From Misgurnus anguillicaudatus (Eukaryota; Chordata; Actinopteri; Cypriniformes; Cobitidae): a stretch of DNA of 64,000 nt. The notes under the pieces are model-generated. The model was given only the letters and a program-made list of their open reading frames with translations, was not told the origin of the DNA and searched no databases. This document shows positions 38,683-51,941 of this stretch, one piece after another. The position numbers and the translations under genes were made by a program. The stretch lies in the NCBI RefSeq assembly GCF_027580225.2, contig NC_073340.2, positions 19,786,001 through 19,850,000 on the forward strand, written 5' to 3'. Position 1 is the first letter of the stretch, and each line of letters begins with the position of its first letter.

Positions 38683-40875
38683 GTAAGTTGTCACTATTAA
38701 AATTAATACTAAATTAATGTTATATTTGCACGTTGTTAAAGTCTTGTGAGTGTCGGTCATATGTGAAATATTTATCAATTTCAACATACTATTTTATTTC
38801 ATTCCTAGACATGCATTGTGTAACATCAACCGTAGTGTCAACTTATTATTAAAATAAGTAAAAGTATTAAAATAATCTTCAAACAAGTAACAATTCCGGG
38901 TAAGGTGAAATTGTCTCGCTTCTATGTTATTTTCAACAATACATGTTAACCAAAAACAACACATCAACCGCATACGATAGCTCTCTTATCCTAAAATAAT
39001 ATTAGTCGTTTTTCGGAGCTGCCAAAATGCATTTCAATGTTTTTAAAGTGTGTGTGAGCACAAAGACGCACGAGGCATCCTGATGAACTGACGTCATGAT
39101 ATGGAGCGCTCGTGGGGGTCTAGTGTTGAATAGCGCCAGGCGGCATGGATCAGCTGGCGTCTCGATCCCGGGCCACAGATGATGCTGAGGGGGAGGGTGC
39201 ATAGATGAAGGACAGTAGCTAATTATTGAGAACAAATTCAATGTATTTAACACTATCGAGTGAAGTTTGTTCTTGTGATTCATGTAGATGTGTGCCCAAA
39301 TCCCATGCCGTCTCGGTTGTATGATTTGAATCCCACTCATCAGTAAAACCGGATATTTTGGAATATGGCACTAGTGAACTTTACAGTTATTTTAAGGTGA
39401 AATGTTTTGCAAATTCAAAGGATGTTTGCATAAAGCGGAAGAGTATTTGTAGAGTCTTGGATCTTGTGAAGGGTGTGTTCCACCTCCACTTTAGTCCACA
39501 GTATTCCTCTGGGAACAACTGACAATGGAGTGGACAATAACTTTCATCCTGTGCATTGTTTTTCTAGCTTTGGCACTAGATATAATGGACAAAACATGAA
39601 AAGCTACCAAAGAAGCATGATTTGTTGTCTCATATCTCAGTCCAGACTGTCTCAAAACAGTCGAAGCAGGTAAAGAAAATAAGAAAGTATCCACTTGAAC
39701 AGGTTGTGTTGGCCCAAAATGCAGTCATTGGGCAGGAATATGATCATTCGGAAAAACAGAGATTGGACAAAGCTTTGATGATGTCTTTGATCAATAGCCA
39801 ATGTACATTTTAGATGGGTGTGATCTAGGATTTTAAGATTCCCTGTAACCGAGGAGGTTGCACGCCACGGTCTGGGAAAATAGGTGATAGAGCCTTGAAC
39901 TTTCACCACACAATTGGTCAAACAAACAGGAGGTTCAGCTCAGGATGTTCTGCTTCCTAACCAGAACACAATAAAATACAAGCCTTATTGAATCACATCC
40001 CTTAAAAATAAATTTTCCTTTGACTCTTAAGTAAATGTTTATGTTACTGGCAGTTTCAAATCGATCTGGCAAACACACCATGAAAACCTCGAACGACATT
40101 TTTTTGATATGAGATTGGCCGATTTTGATTCCATTTAAGGGCAAAAAGCATTCAAGTGCACCATTTTTAAAGTAGTATGTACTAGTCTGTTTGGTTATGC
40201 TTTATTTCAAGATTCCTGTGACAAACCACGCAAAGGATTGGGTCATCCAAGGGCTAAATGCCAGCTGAATTCATAGCCTATTTTTGATGATCACGGTGCA
40301 TGTGATTGTTTCATAAAAGCAGGCCTCAGTGAGATTTTTCTGATAGCTTGATGACTGCTCTGTGCTTCAATGTCTGAGTGCTATGGGGTGTAGTGACATC
40401 ATTACTTGCTCACATCTGGACCTGCATTGTTGCAGCATGTGTTTGTGTGTGCGGTGGGGTTTTTAGGAACATAGTGGTAAAAAAAGATGACTAGTCAATT
40501 TGCATGCATTCTGTAAGAATGTATGCATGGAGGATTGATGAACATTCAGTGGTTGTTTAGTATCAAACCAGACTTAATTTTGTTGTTGGTGTGATCCATA
40601 GTCTAGCAGTCTGTGCCTTAGGATAGTTTTCACAGACGAACAGTCAGAGTCTCCATTGGGTTTATATTACTTTAGTATGCCTCAGGATGCTGCATGTAGT
40701 GTATCTGTCTGAGTAATATGTCAGAAACAGCTGTAAACAACTGCTACTGTAAGTCTTTGTCTGTCTTAATGAATACCAAACCACTTTTCTTACAGAAGGA
40801 CGAATTGATTCATGAAAAGAACAACAAGATTTAAAAATGTTTGATTTATTACTAGTATAGAGATGACAGAAACTG
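38683..40875. other. putative first intron or intergenic, no recognised feature
   Basis: No conserved exon found. A G+C-rich patch near 39060-39200 has no clear structure. Confidence 0.4.
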
Positions 40876-41636
40876 CACTGTAAAAAATTACTCTGGAGGG
40901 TGTTAAATTTAACCCATGAAAATTAGTTATAATTTAATTAAGTATATAAGCTAGCAAGTAAAATAAAAAATAATGGGTATATTCTACCTTCACTATCCAA
41001 TTTTTAACAGTAATAACTGCAATATTAAAAAAATAAGTAACATATACCCCAAAATATTGGCCGTAGCACCGCAAAGTGCGCATGAATCAACATCCAGGCG
41101 GGACTCGAGTCACCATTTTTCATATCATATCGGCGGGAGAACTGCGGTTTGTTGACAGGTAAGTTTTCATTTAACTTGTTGATATCATCATGAATGGAAA
41201 TGTTAAGTTGGTTAACTGTAAAATCTACCAGAAGTTTAGTCATTTGCGTGCTTCTCTGTCTCTGTTGTTGACAGATTGATAGGTTAGAATATGTCAGTCA
41301 GGTTAGCTTTGAATGAAACATCGCCCAGTTCTTGCACCTGCGAATACGAATAAAAATCCATATTTATGATTAAAATATTAACTTCCATTATTATTATTTA
41401 CATGTCTGAATCTCGTGAACAGCGGAGCTGCTCAATATGAGTGAGTGAACTTGAGCAAGCCACGTGACGAGAGAGAGCAGCGGACGGTTGATGTGCGATA
41501 CAGACGGGAGGGCGTCGAGCAGACAAACAAACAACGGTAAAGCTGTCGATGCTAGATAATTACTGTAAAATGTTTTCTTGCATTTATCTGTTAATATATT
41601 GAGTTTTGTTTTAGAAGGGATCCATTTATGAAGCCA

Positions 41637-41675
<39 letters not shown>

Positions 41676-42543
41676 CATTTAGGGATATATACTTAACGTT
41701 GCCTTTCGCTTTTTAATGTCTGTTCAAAAAAGCATTTCGGAGTTCATATGTTATATATGTGACTTGTATATGAAGTTGAATCACTTAAAATTGAATATAA
41801 GTACTTCTTGTTAGTGTTCAATGTTTTATGCACGTGTACTGTGAGTTATAGCATAATATGAAGTTGTATTTTTTTGCACTTAATAAGTTTTAAATGAAGT
41901 GAAATGTTTGTTTGTATCGATATAGCATGCTAGTCTACTGAGGTAAATGAGATCAGTTTTTCCTCTCATATTATTGTCTTCTTTAATTTTCTAATGATAA
42001 CATGAAGAACAGTATTTAGGAATCTTGCTTTTAATGTTTTTTTTAACATCTCATGAAGACTTTGGTTTATTTTTTTTATGAAATAATATGTTCAAGAAGC
42101 TTTATGTAAAACTATGATATGTTGTATTTCACTTGAAATGTATTTGGGGTTATTTTGTACTTCCAATAATTAGTTTTAAATGTTTACAGAATGTTATTTG
42201 GTCAATAAAGCAAGCAATTTATGCAATCTTGTGTATGACTATTTTCTTATTCAATCCTCTCTGAATAAGTAATATGTAATGTTTCTTAATGGCTTATCAT
42301 TATTAATAATAATTTAATAGATCTGTGCCTTAATACAAATAGGGTTAATGTTATTCATTTTTTTATAAGTAATTAGTTATGAAAAAAATAGGTAGACCTT
42401 ACCTAATTTTTTTACTTTATCATAGTAATTAAATTTAGGTACTCTTTAATCAAATATATAGGATATAATTTACTCAAACAAAGTAAGTGCAAATTGTTAC
42501 AACAATTTTTTTGAGTAAATTCTATAGGTTGTTTTTTACAGTG
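40876..42543. mobile_element. CACTGTAAAAAA-ended element, 1.67 kb
   Basis: Ends CACTGTAAAAAATTACTC (40876) and GTTTTTTACAGTG (ending 42543). The interior holds two promoter-like G+C-richer patches (41060-41160 and 41455-41540), each followed by a good splice donor-like site (ACAG|GTAAGT near 41158, AACG|GTAAAG near 41536), and an AATAAA at 42205-42210. No transposase. Confidence 0.6.
41637..41675. repeat. (ATT)n microsatellite
   Basis: About 13 consecutive trinucleotides. Confidence 0.95.
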
Positions 42544-42658
42544 TGGGGATAATGTGTTCTCGTACTGAATTCTAATGAGTTGGATTTAAACACGTCATCA
42601 GTCATACTGTATAAGTATTGAGTAACAGAATTCAGTGTGTCGGAGCATATACAAACTG

Positions 42659-43438
42659 TTAAAGCTCACATAACACACACTGTTTCTGCATTTCTGATGT
42701 TAATCTGGAGTACCTATAGAGTAATATTACATCCTTTATATCACCGAAGAGTCTTTAGTTTAATCAGATTTATAAAGAAAGATTAGCTTTACCGAATCTT
42801 TCCGATAACATACGAAAAAAGAAGAAGGAGGAGTTACTGGGTTACGGGAGGAGCGAGTACGAGTCATGCAACACTATACAACACTTACATGTTCGTGTCA
42901 TTTATATAGTATGCACGCGCCTATTTCCAACATAAGACAGAAATCTTTATACCGCATGCAACTCGTGACCCGGTTGGGACTTTTCAATGAAATCCAGCGC
43001 ATCAACACACGCAAAACTCCGCTGCTACTCCGGATAATAAACTATATCCATTGTTTTCATAAGGCTGACTTTCTTCTCCTTACATCCAAAAACACACTTT
43101 TTTCGTGCCATTGTTGAGTTTTGAAAATAAACAAAGCTGTCACGTGATGTGATGTTTTGTAAGTTCTAGCGTCTCCCGCTGATTGACGGGTGGGCGGGGT
43201 TTTCTGGGGGAAGTGCCCATAAAAAAAGTGATACATATAGAAACCCCTGAAACGTCAGCTGGACCAGTAATCGAAAAAAACTTGTACGAACCCTGGCGAA
43301 GTGCATTCGGCACAGAAATACTCTGTAACACGTCCAACTGCTTTTTTGACACTTTGCCTACGTTTAGCATGAGGAAACAACTCTATAACTGTGTTAATAA
43401 GTCAGAATGCATGAAATACCATTGAACCACCCTTTTAA
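42659..43438. mobile_element. TTAA-bounded MITE, 780 bp
   Basis: TTAAAGCTCACATAACACAC at the left, CCACCCTTTTAA at the right. Inner arms share TTTCTGCATTTCTGA-like and GCATTCTGACTTATTAACAC-like text in inverse orientation; diverged copy. Confidence 0.55.
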
Positions 43439-44583
43439 ACCAAGGCTCTGGCAGACACTTGGAGATTTTAATGCAAGTTTTGAGATGAACCCTTATCATG
43501 GTCCTTGGAAACCCCAACATCCTCCTCATCCTCCACAAACCTTAGGGAGTTGCTTCTATGTTTTGGTAAGCTAACATTTGATGACTAAAAATAGTAGCTT
43601 ACACTAATCTTCAGCCTTGACATGTGGAATGTTTGTTGGAATATTTTGAGTATTTGAAATAGATTTTGTACTGCGAGTCCTTAAGACTTGATTTGGAAAT
43701 GATGTTTAAAGTGAATGAGTTATACAAATATCTTCACTTAGTAATTAAACACACCTAAGAGATTTCTTCCTTAGTCCACATTTTTTAAGGAATATGCCAA
43801 TGTTTTGACTGGAACAGTAAATTGAAAACCAGTTATAGTACAGCTTCCCACATTTGTTGTGTAAGAGGTTCTTGTGTATTTGTACGGTCTTGCAAGCCAG
43901 TGATCCTAATGATCAGCTTGCACTTCAGGCAATGAGGGACAGAGGGCCCTATTTGTCAATTTGCACTGTAGGCACTAAGATTACAAGGGGTTTAGCTTAT
44001 ATTGCAGTCCTGGGTCATGTGGTCGGAGGTTTTGGATGACCCTGGCGCTCCGAAGGCCTGTAATCTAACCCTGGCCATTATACAATATACTTTAGCCAAT
44101 AATTTAGACATACTAACAATATTTAAATTAGACTTGATATTATTGATTTAAATAATGTGTTTATGACTTTTAAAGTAGAACAATTACTGTACATGCATCA
44201 GCTGTGTGATTTCTCTCTCCTAAGCTGTCAGTCATCTATGCTCCCTGAAGCTCTGAAACATCATTGGATTGGAATGGCAAATCTTTAAAGAAAAACATGA
44301 AAAAGCGGTGCCGCATGCCAGCGGCTCTTTTCACCTTTGAGTATATTTTCCCATAAGGACTTCTTATTGAGACATAGCCAGGGGGAGATAAGCTTCACTT
44401 TTCTCGTGTTAAACCCTCAAGTGTGTTTGTGTTCATATAGGGGTGCTTGTACTTCAAAACCTCATTAGAAGATGCAAGTGCACAGACTTCAAATGATGTC
44501 TGTGCTGTAAACCAAGATGAACTCTAGACCTCTGAATCACTGTTTGAGTAAGCTGTTGCCTCAGCCTCTTTTGAAAGCATTTA

Positions 44584-44590
<7 letters not shown>
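43439..44590. other. no recognised feature
   Basis: No exon or repeat boundary found. Confidence 0.5.

Positions 44591-44662
<72 letters not shown>
44591..44662. repeat. (TC)36 microsatellite
   Basis: 72 bp of uninterrupted TC dinucleotides. Confidence 0.98.
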
Positions 44663-44666
<4 letters not shown>

Positions 44667-45035
44667 ATTAATAAATGGGTATTCACTTAATAATTTTAAA
44701 GTAGTAGAGAAATACTGTAATTACTGTAAGAGAGGGAGGATAAAAGCAAGGGAATTTCAAGGGCGTGCAAACTGTAGCAAGGCATATAAGAAAAAGTTTA
44801 GATGAAAGTGGTTGCGGTTTTTAACACCTTTGACCACATCAAAGACATAGGGATCCGATTAGTCTGATGTGGGTTTTTTTATGGTGGAAACGCTGGTTAA
44901 TTATTTTGTGTGTAGGGCATGTTTTTGCAACAAGGGTTACGGTTTTTCTGTAAAGGGTTGTCTTATAGCTAGCAGATGCTAGAAGTGTTAGCATGAATAA
45001 TGAATGCACATTATGTTGTAATTATGGCTTTTAGG

Positions 45036-46107
45036 TAGTGATGCTACGATCGATCGGCCGCCGATCGTAATCGGCCGATAACGACATTAAATGACGCGAT
45101 CGGCACTCGCTAAATTTGCCGATCTCATGAGCCGATTTTTCTGTTTACTTTTGTCATCATAGCGTTCCTGATACGGCTGCAATAAGAGACCATTTTACAC
45201 AGTGCGAGCATTTTGTAACCTATTGCTCATGTGTGACGTGCAGATTTGGATTTCCTCTCTGCCTTTAACAGACATATGCGTATTTTCTATGAGGACGCGC
45301 GATGCGTCTTCACATCCCTATCAAACAGCGTATACAACACATATCTATCGCGGACAATTGCATCCTCGTGCCTAAAGTTTATTACTTGCATTCGTTTTAA
45401 AGTTTTGAAGGTTTAAACATCCATTTTCCTCACAGCTGCTCTTGTTTGCGGACTACGAGGACGCGCTCTGGTCCTCAGCGCAATGCGTCTTCACATCAGC
45501 GTATACAACACATATCTATCGCGGACAATTGCATCCTCATGCCGAAAGTTTATTACTTGCATTCGTTTTAAAGTTTTGAAGGTTTAAACTTCCATTTTCC
45601 TCACAGCTGCTCTTGTTTGCGGACACCCGCCGCACGCATACACAGCAGCCTGTCATCAGTGCACGTGAAGAGAATGATCTCTCCCACGTCTTAAAGCTAC
45701 AGTATCCTAATTCATCTCTCAATAAAATTACTCTGTGCTCATCAGTGAAAAACTGTTGTACTTCATACGAATGCGTGTATATTTAATTCATACAGTAAAG
45801 ACTGTGAAGTGTTTTATTTTAATCACTTTTAACAGACATAAACCTTTTTAAAGGCATATTACATTTCTCTTTGCAAGAAGAAATATTTGTTGTGCTTATT
45901 TATTTGATTCTCTTATTAAAACAATAATACACCTAATTTATAGTTAATTTCATTTCTACAAATGGTGCAAACTCTGCTAGATTATAGATAAAAGATTCCC
46001 ATTCCACTGCCATTCTGTGATCGGCACTGATCGGCGATCGGCAGATCATGATTTTGGTGATCGGTAATCGGTGATCGGCCCCAAAAATGCTGATCGGAGC
46101 ATCTCTA
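45036..46107. mobile_element. hAT element TAGWGATGCTMCGATC with internal duplication
   Basis: TIRs TAGTGATGCTACGATCG and GCTGATCGGAGCATCTCTA; perfect 8-bp duplication CTTTTAGG at 45028-45035 and 46108-46115. Many GATCGGC words at both ends. A segment of about 165 bp at 45291-45454 is repeated at 45459-45620. No transposase. Confidence 0.92.
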
Positions 46108-46427
46108 CTTTTAGGAGATGAGGTAGCTTTAGTAATGCTAACTTGACTGCTGTAATTGTACTCTTGTCATCCAAAAATGCTAATCTCCTCCCCTCCTCAA
46201 AACGATCTCTCTTCACTTCCGTTCATGAGGAATGACTCAAGGGCAGGGCCTGGGAAAAGATCGCAGTGATTAGCAATTAGCAACATGGCCCAACTTCCAA
46301 CAATCCAATCAGTCTCGATGGACAAATTCAAGTCCGTTCTACTTTTTTCTCATTTCAGAAGCCGTTTTACTCGGATACGTCACGACAGGGGAAATAAGAC
46401 AATCGCTACTTTTGTTTCATTGTGACT

Positions 46428-46650
46428 TTAAAGGAAAACAACACCATTTTTTAGTATTTTACTATTTTCTTACCTTAACTTCAGATGAATTATTACATAC
46501 CTAACTTCTTCATCTTTGCACAGCGCGTCATGAATGTGTTAGCATTTAGCCTAGCCCCATTCATTCCTTAGGATCCAAACAGGGATGAATTTAGAAGCCA
46601 CCAAACACTTCCATGTTTTCCCTATTTCAAGACTGTCTTTAAAAACTTGA
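46428..46650. repeat. left half of the TTAAAGGAAAACAACACC MITE
   Basis: TTAAAGGAAAACAACACCAT, then CCATTCATTCCTTAGGATCC and TAGAAGCCACCAAACACTTCC, matching 2152-2420. No right arm. Confidence 0.75.
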
Positions 46651-47030
46651 AATTGTGTTTGTCAATTTGTATTTAAACACATCTATTTTGTATTGATACT
46701 GCCTGTTGCAGCATTAAATATAAATGTATTGACTCTGAACTTTTAAGTGAGTGAGTACATGCTCACCCGCACATTGCAAATATTTCTTGCTTTTTTATTC
46801 TTTGTCACATTCTTTCTGTCCTGAAGACCCTCATAGTTTTTGGGTAAGGTGACCAAACTGTATGTCGTCTTGTTTCCAGACATTCTCTTTTTGGACCCAA
46901 GAAAATGCGTCCGACCGGGATTTCTTGCCCAAAATGTTGTTTAGTAGCCATTTACTGCGTTTTTTCATTGCTTTGATCTTTGTCTTTCATATTTTTTATT
47001 TATTTTTTATTTTATAATAGTGAATCACAG

Positions 47031-47435
47031 TAGGGCTGTCACAATGATTAAATAATCATCTCATTGCGATTGTTTAACCTCATCGCGATGATTTCAGATC
47101 ACCGCAATGATAGCACATCTTTTTAAAAAACACAAAGTGGGGAGCTGCAGTGCCTGTATAAACGAGACCATATCAGATTACTTTTAAATATGTGTATTAA
47201 TATTTACTGCCAGGTAAAACTTGCAACTGATTTAACTTAAATAATCACATCAATGTGTGAAAATTATTTCATGAACAAACCAAAAAAATGTATGGGAATT
47301 ATATGTCAAAGAAACAAAACTGACAATTAATCGTCATAACAGTCAAAGCCATAAAACAGGCAATTAATCGTAATAACCGCCATAAGTTATTAGACAATTA
47401 ACCGTCAGCCAAATTTCATAACCGTGACAGCCCTA
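47031..47435. mobile_element. hAT MITE TAGGGCTGTCAC, copy 1
   Basis: TIRs TAGGGCTGTCACAATGA and ACCGTGACAGCCCTA; perfect 8-bp duplication AATCACAG at 47023-47030 and 47436-47443. Confidence 0.95.
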
Positions 47436-47443
47436 AATCACAG

Positions 47444-50218
47444 CCCCCACACAGTCCATTGTTTGATATTTCCAATAGTTTGGTTATGAGGTTTGTATCT
47501 AGACAGAGAAATGCAAAGGGTAAAAGTTTGTGTTTGTACAAGGGGGCATGTGTGTGTGTGTTTGTATGATTGTACAGTGTAGAAGAAATCGAGAAGTCTC
47601 GTATTTGGATCATTAGTCAGTTCACAAAAGTAAATGTACACAAATGTTAGCCCCCTTTTTTAATACAGTGAAATACTGCAGAGTAAAATCCAATCATAGA
47701 ATTCAAATTTCAAATTTTCAATGGGGGGTTCGAGCCCCCTTAAAATAAAATTACATACCTAGAATCGCCCCTGCTAAATTAACTGACTTTTTTATGAGCC
47801 CATGTAAAACAGATGCCATCTGCCTCCTGTCTTCTTTTTTGAAAACTAAAATTTTTCTCCATATTTTTGGGTTATTGATCTTGCAGGTGTATTTTTAAGC
47901 AGGTATTTAGGGCCTGAGGCAGCTATTTCTAATTTCCCTTTCTGTCTCTGCCTCTCTCTTCATGTTTTTCATTTGCTGTTTTGGTACCTGACGTTACTCA
48001 TTTCCTTCCCATGTTTTGATTTGCTAAATAAAAAAACATAAAAATAAAGAACACTTAAACATTGACCAATACTGCAAAAAATCCCAATGATATGATGCAA
48101 TAGGAACTTAATTTACAGTTCATGGCTAAAGTAACAGTGACTAATAGATGATGTCACATCCTGTTCTGTGTCAAAAGAAACAGTAAGAATGAGTAAGTAT
48201 TTGTGTTAAAATAACAAATGGAGTGCATTTAATTTAGCACTTACAGTATACAGTATAGCGTGCTTGTGAGTGTGTGTCAAACACTTACAAATAAACATGT
48301 ACATCTTATTCCTTTCATGCTGTTCCACCCATATTATTTTAACCCACTTTCCATCAATTGAAATTTATTTTTGGTCAGGGCGTGTGGGATTTTGGGTGAT
48401 GATGAAGGCAACCTGCCCTTGGGTATTTGGGTAAAATGCTTAGTTTGGATTTTTGCCAAGAGCACACACTTGTTAGCACATGTTTTTGGAAAGGTGGTTT
48501 AGGCTTTTTTGCAGTTTAATGAAAGTGCAGTTGTGCATGTGTCTGTTCGAACCCTTTAGTAAAAATATCCAGGTGTTCGGTGCTATGTGTTTTAAAGGTG
48601 TAGCACAATTTCTGCTCACATTCTGCATAAGGTGTTTAGACTAGCATTAAGGTTTATTTATATTTCGATTACATACCTTTTGTAGAATTGACCTGTACTT
48701 TTAAATGTATTGTATATGAAAGGTAAAAACTGTTATGGCTTATGAAAATATTTCACCTTTAGACACACCCAAAGAGGTCATAGCCCAGAGCTTCATGCTC
48801 TATTGTAGAGCTTTGGGTAAAAATGTGGGTCTGTTTGACAACTAGGTCTGGTTTGAAACGCTACAACAGTTCAGATGTATCATAAATTCCACAGCTGAGG
48901 TTAAGTTGTCTTGCATAATATTTGTTCAGTGCTATAAAAGAAGAATTATCTGATTGAAATGTGTTTTCTGTCAAATTCTGTTTATTTTTGCCAGGTTATG
49001 TCGTCTAAAGTATTATTACTTGCCGGTGTTGACTTTTGAACAAAGCTAAGATCAGGGAGAAGCTGAGCCTTTGATATTATGCCTAAAGGTTGAGATACAC
49101 CATGTGTTTTAAGCACATTTGAACAGAGGATCATGTAACAGTTCTGTAAATATGAAAAAAATGCATGTATTAGACTGCCTTTGAAGAATTTGTGGTTTTA
49201 CTATTTTGCAATCAAATCATTTTTACTGCATTTCATTAGAGGCAGATGCAGAAACATAACATACTCATAGGAGCATCTAACATTGTGCATGGTACAGCCG
49301 GGTTTTACCATAATAAAATCTTTCTTCCATATTTCTTCCTCTGTAGATTAGGTGATGTCTGCTCCAAAAACAGCAGTTCTCAGTGTTATAATGTTGAAAC
49401 AGGTGGTTTGTTTGATCCATGGGAAATTCCATCAAAAGTTTCTAGTGTCTAAATGCGTGTTTTGGTGTAAAAGCATGTATGCCTAATGTAACCATTAGCA
49501 GCTTCAACTTTTTATTCTTCGGTAAAGCTTCAGTGCTTCAGGTCATGCAGATTAGTCAAAGCAGAGGTCTTTTAGAGGTAAACTTTAAAAAATCGTAGCT
49601 TTGTTTCAGGGAACGAACCTAGTAAGTGGGTCTACACAGAAATAGAATGAAGGCATTTGGTGCTAATAATCACTTATTATTCATTTTTTAAAACTGATTG
49701 GTTGCTACAAACAGAAAGGATAAACAGTACTACTAAATGCAAATAATGAAATTCAATTCACACTATAATAAGGCAAAGTCAGGATTAATACTCAAATATG
49801 TTCATTAACATTTAGAAAGAGGGAAGAAAACACTTCCCATATCTTTTTCCGTTGTTGTCAAAGGATGCATATCCACACTTTACAATTAGTGGTGCTATAG
49901 TTCATCTGTCACTTAGAAGCAAGTTGCGTGACACGCACTCATCTTTAAAACTATGCAAGGTACAAAAAATGACCCAGACTACATTAAATACAGGTTACTT
50001 GCAGTAAGGATAAACATGGTCTGTGCCAACCACAATGGGTTTTGTGAGGTGAAGAATTAGCTGCTAAAAGCAGGAAACCATTGAAATGTAGACAAAATAG
50101 ACTTTGTTCTCCATGGTAACATTAACACATCTCAATCTTAGAGTTTAAGCATTTGTATAAAAAACACTTTAGGATTATGTTGGGTTGCCACTTCATGTCC
50201 ACTGTATAATAGGGTCTC
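47444..50218. other. no recognised exon; repeat fragments only
   Basis: A short GGGGGTTCGAGCCCCC palindrome near 47726 and CTAGAATCGCCCCTG near 47760 look like old repeat remnants. 47780-50218 appears unique and without exons. Confidence 0.4.
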
Positions 50219-51106
50219 TTAAAGGAATATTCCAATTTCTTAAAAGAAAAATCCAGATAATTTACTCACCACCATGTCATCCAAAATGTTGATGTCTTTC
50301 TTTGTTCAGTCGAGAAGAAATTATGTTTTTTGAGGAAAACATTGCAGGATTTTTCTCATTTTAATGGACTTTAATAGACACCAACAATTAACACTTAACT
50401 CAACACGTAACAGTTTTTTTCAGCGGTGTTTCAAAGGACTATAAACAATCCCAAACGAGGCATAAGGGTCTTATCTAGCAAAACGATCGTCATTTTTGAC
50501 AAGAATAATAAAAAAGATGCTCTTTTAAACCACAACTTTTCGTCTAGGTCCGGTCCAGCGCGACCTAACGTAAATGGGAGGTCACGTGTAACATATATAA
50601 AACGCACATTTGTGGACCATTGTAAGCAATAAACTGACACAAAGACATTAATTAGTATCAGTTGACATACAACAACGTAGGAACAGTCCTCTTTCAACAC
50701 ACTTGTAAACACTGGGGCGGAGTTTCGCATTCGTCTTCTGTGACCTCTTGACGTCATGATGTATTGCGTGGGGTCACGACCAGATCTAGACGAGAAGTTG
50801 TGCTTTAAAAGTGTATATTTGTTATTTTTCTTGTCAAAAATGACAATCGTTTTGGTAGATAAGACACTTATGCCTCGTTTGGGATTGTTTATAGTCCTTT
50901 GAAACTCCGTTGAAAAAAACTGTTACGTGTTGAGTTAAGTGTTAATTGTTGGTGTCTATTAAAGTCCATTAAAATGAGAAAAATCCTGCTTTTCCTCAAA
51001 AAACATAATTTCTTCTCGACTGAACAAAGACATCAACATTTTGGATGACATGGTGGTGAGTAAATTATCTGGATTTTTCTTTTAAGTAAATGGACTAATC
51101 CTTTAA
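50219..51106. mobile_element. TTAA-bounded palindromic MITE, family A copy 2
   Basis: TTAAAGGAATATTCCAATTTC at the left, ATGGACTAATCCTTTAA at the right. CTCACCACCATGTCATCC against GGATGACATGGTGGTGAG and TTTGACAAGAATAA against its partner make it palindromic. Same family as 4930-5737. Confidence 0.88.
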
Positions 51107-51626
51107 CGTTCATTTTCAAAACTGTGCTACTCACCGAGTGGTTCATGGTGTTCGTTGATGATTAAAAACAAATATATGTATGATTTCAATCCGTGTTATT
51201 TGCTATAGTGGAACTATTTTTTCAGATACCTCACAACCCCGTATATACTTCCGCTCTATATTTGAGTCTGAAGCATTAGCACATTCCCGACCACGCTGAA
51301 TGGAGCTCGGTGTCTAGCGTATAGACAGTCACAATCGAGCTCAACTTCAAACCTAAGGCTGGTCACTGAGCCATCAAATATGGGAAAAATTTCTTCTGAG
51401 AGAAACCGAGCGAAAAAAACGACAACCACATGTAAACAGACCCCTTTTCCGGCAGCGGAGTGATATATTAGCGAGCAATGAGTCTTCCAAGAGAAGTCAA
51501 TGGAATTTTACAAAATGGCAAATAAAACACGACAGAAACTGTATATCGCTACACTACTTGTTTTTAATCATCAACGGACACCACGAATCACTCGGGGAGT
51601 AGCACAGTTTTGAAAATGAACGTTAA
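51103..51626. mobile_element. TTAACGTTCATTTTC palindromic MITE
   Basis: TTAACGTTCATTTTCAAAAC at the left and GTTTTGAAAATGAACGTTAA at the right are exact inverted repeats; inner arms (GTGTTCGTTGATGATTAAAA) also pair. Shares its TTAA with both neighbours. Confidence 0.88.
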
Positions 51627-51941
51627 AGGAACAGTATGTAGGATTGTGGCCAAAACTGGTATTGCAATCACAAAACTTGTGGCTAAAACTGGTACTGCAA
51701 TCACAAAACTTGTGGCTAAAACTGGTACTGCAATCACACAACTGGTGGCCAATACACAAAATGACAACATAAACATCAGTTGAGGGCTGCAACTCCACTT
51801 TTTAAATGACAATATCCTGGCCAGACCACTGCTGTCAGTGTTATAAGTATTTGAAATTAAAATGATTTCTTAATGTCTAGTGACATATCAGGGCCATTTT
51901 ATGATTAATTGTTGTAAATTTCTTACATACTGTTCCTTTAA
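51623..51941. mobile_element. TTAAAGGAACAGTATGTA MITE with 33-bp tandem array
   Basis: TTAAAGGAACAGTATGTAGG at the left, ACATACTGTTCCTTTAA at the right. Three 33-bp units (AAAACTGGTAYTGCAATCAC core) at about 51652-51750. Confidence 0.88.

Noticed and set aside
47720..47740. GGTTCGAGCCCCC as a tRNA T-arm
   Set aside because: No A box, no acceptor stem, and the stretch is a simple short palindrome within a repeat remnant.
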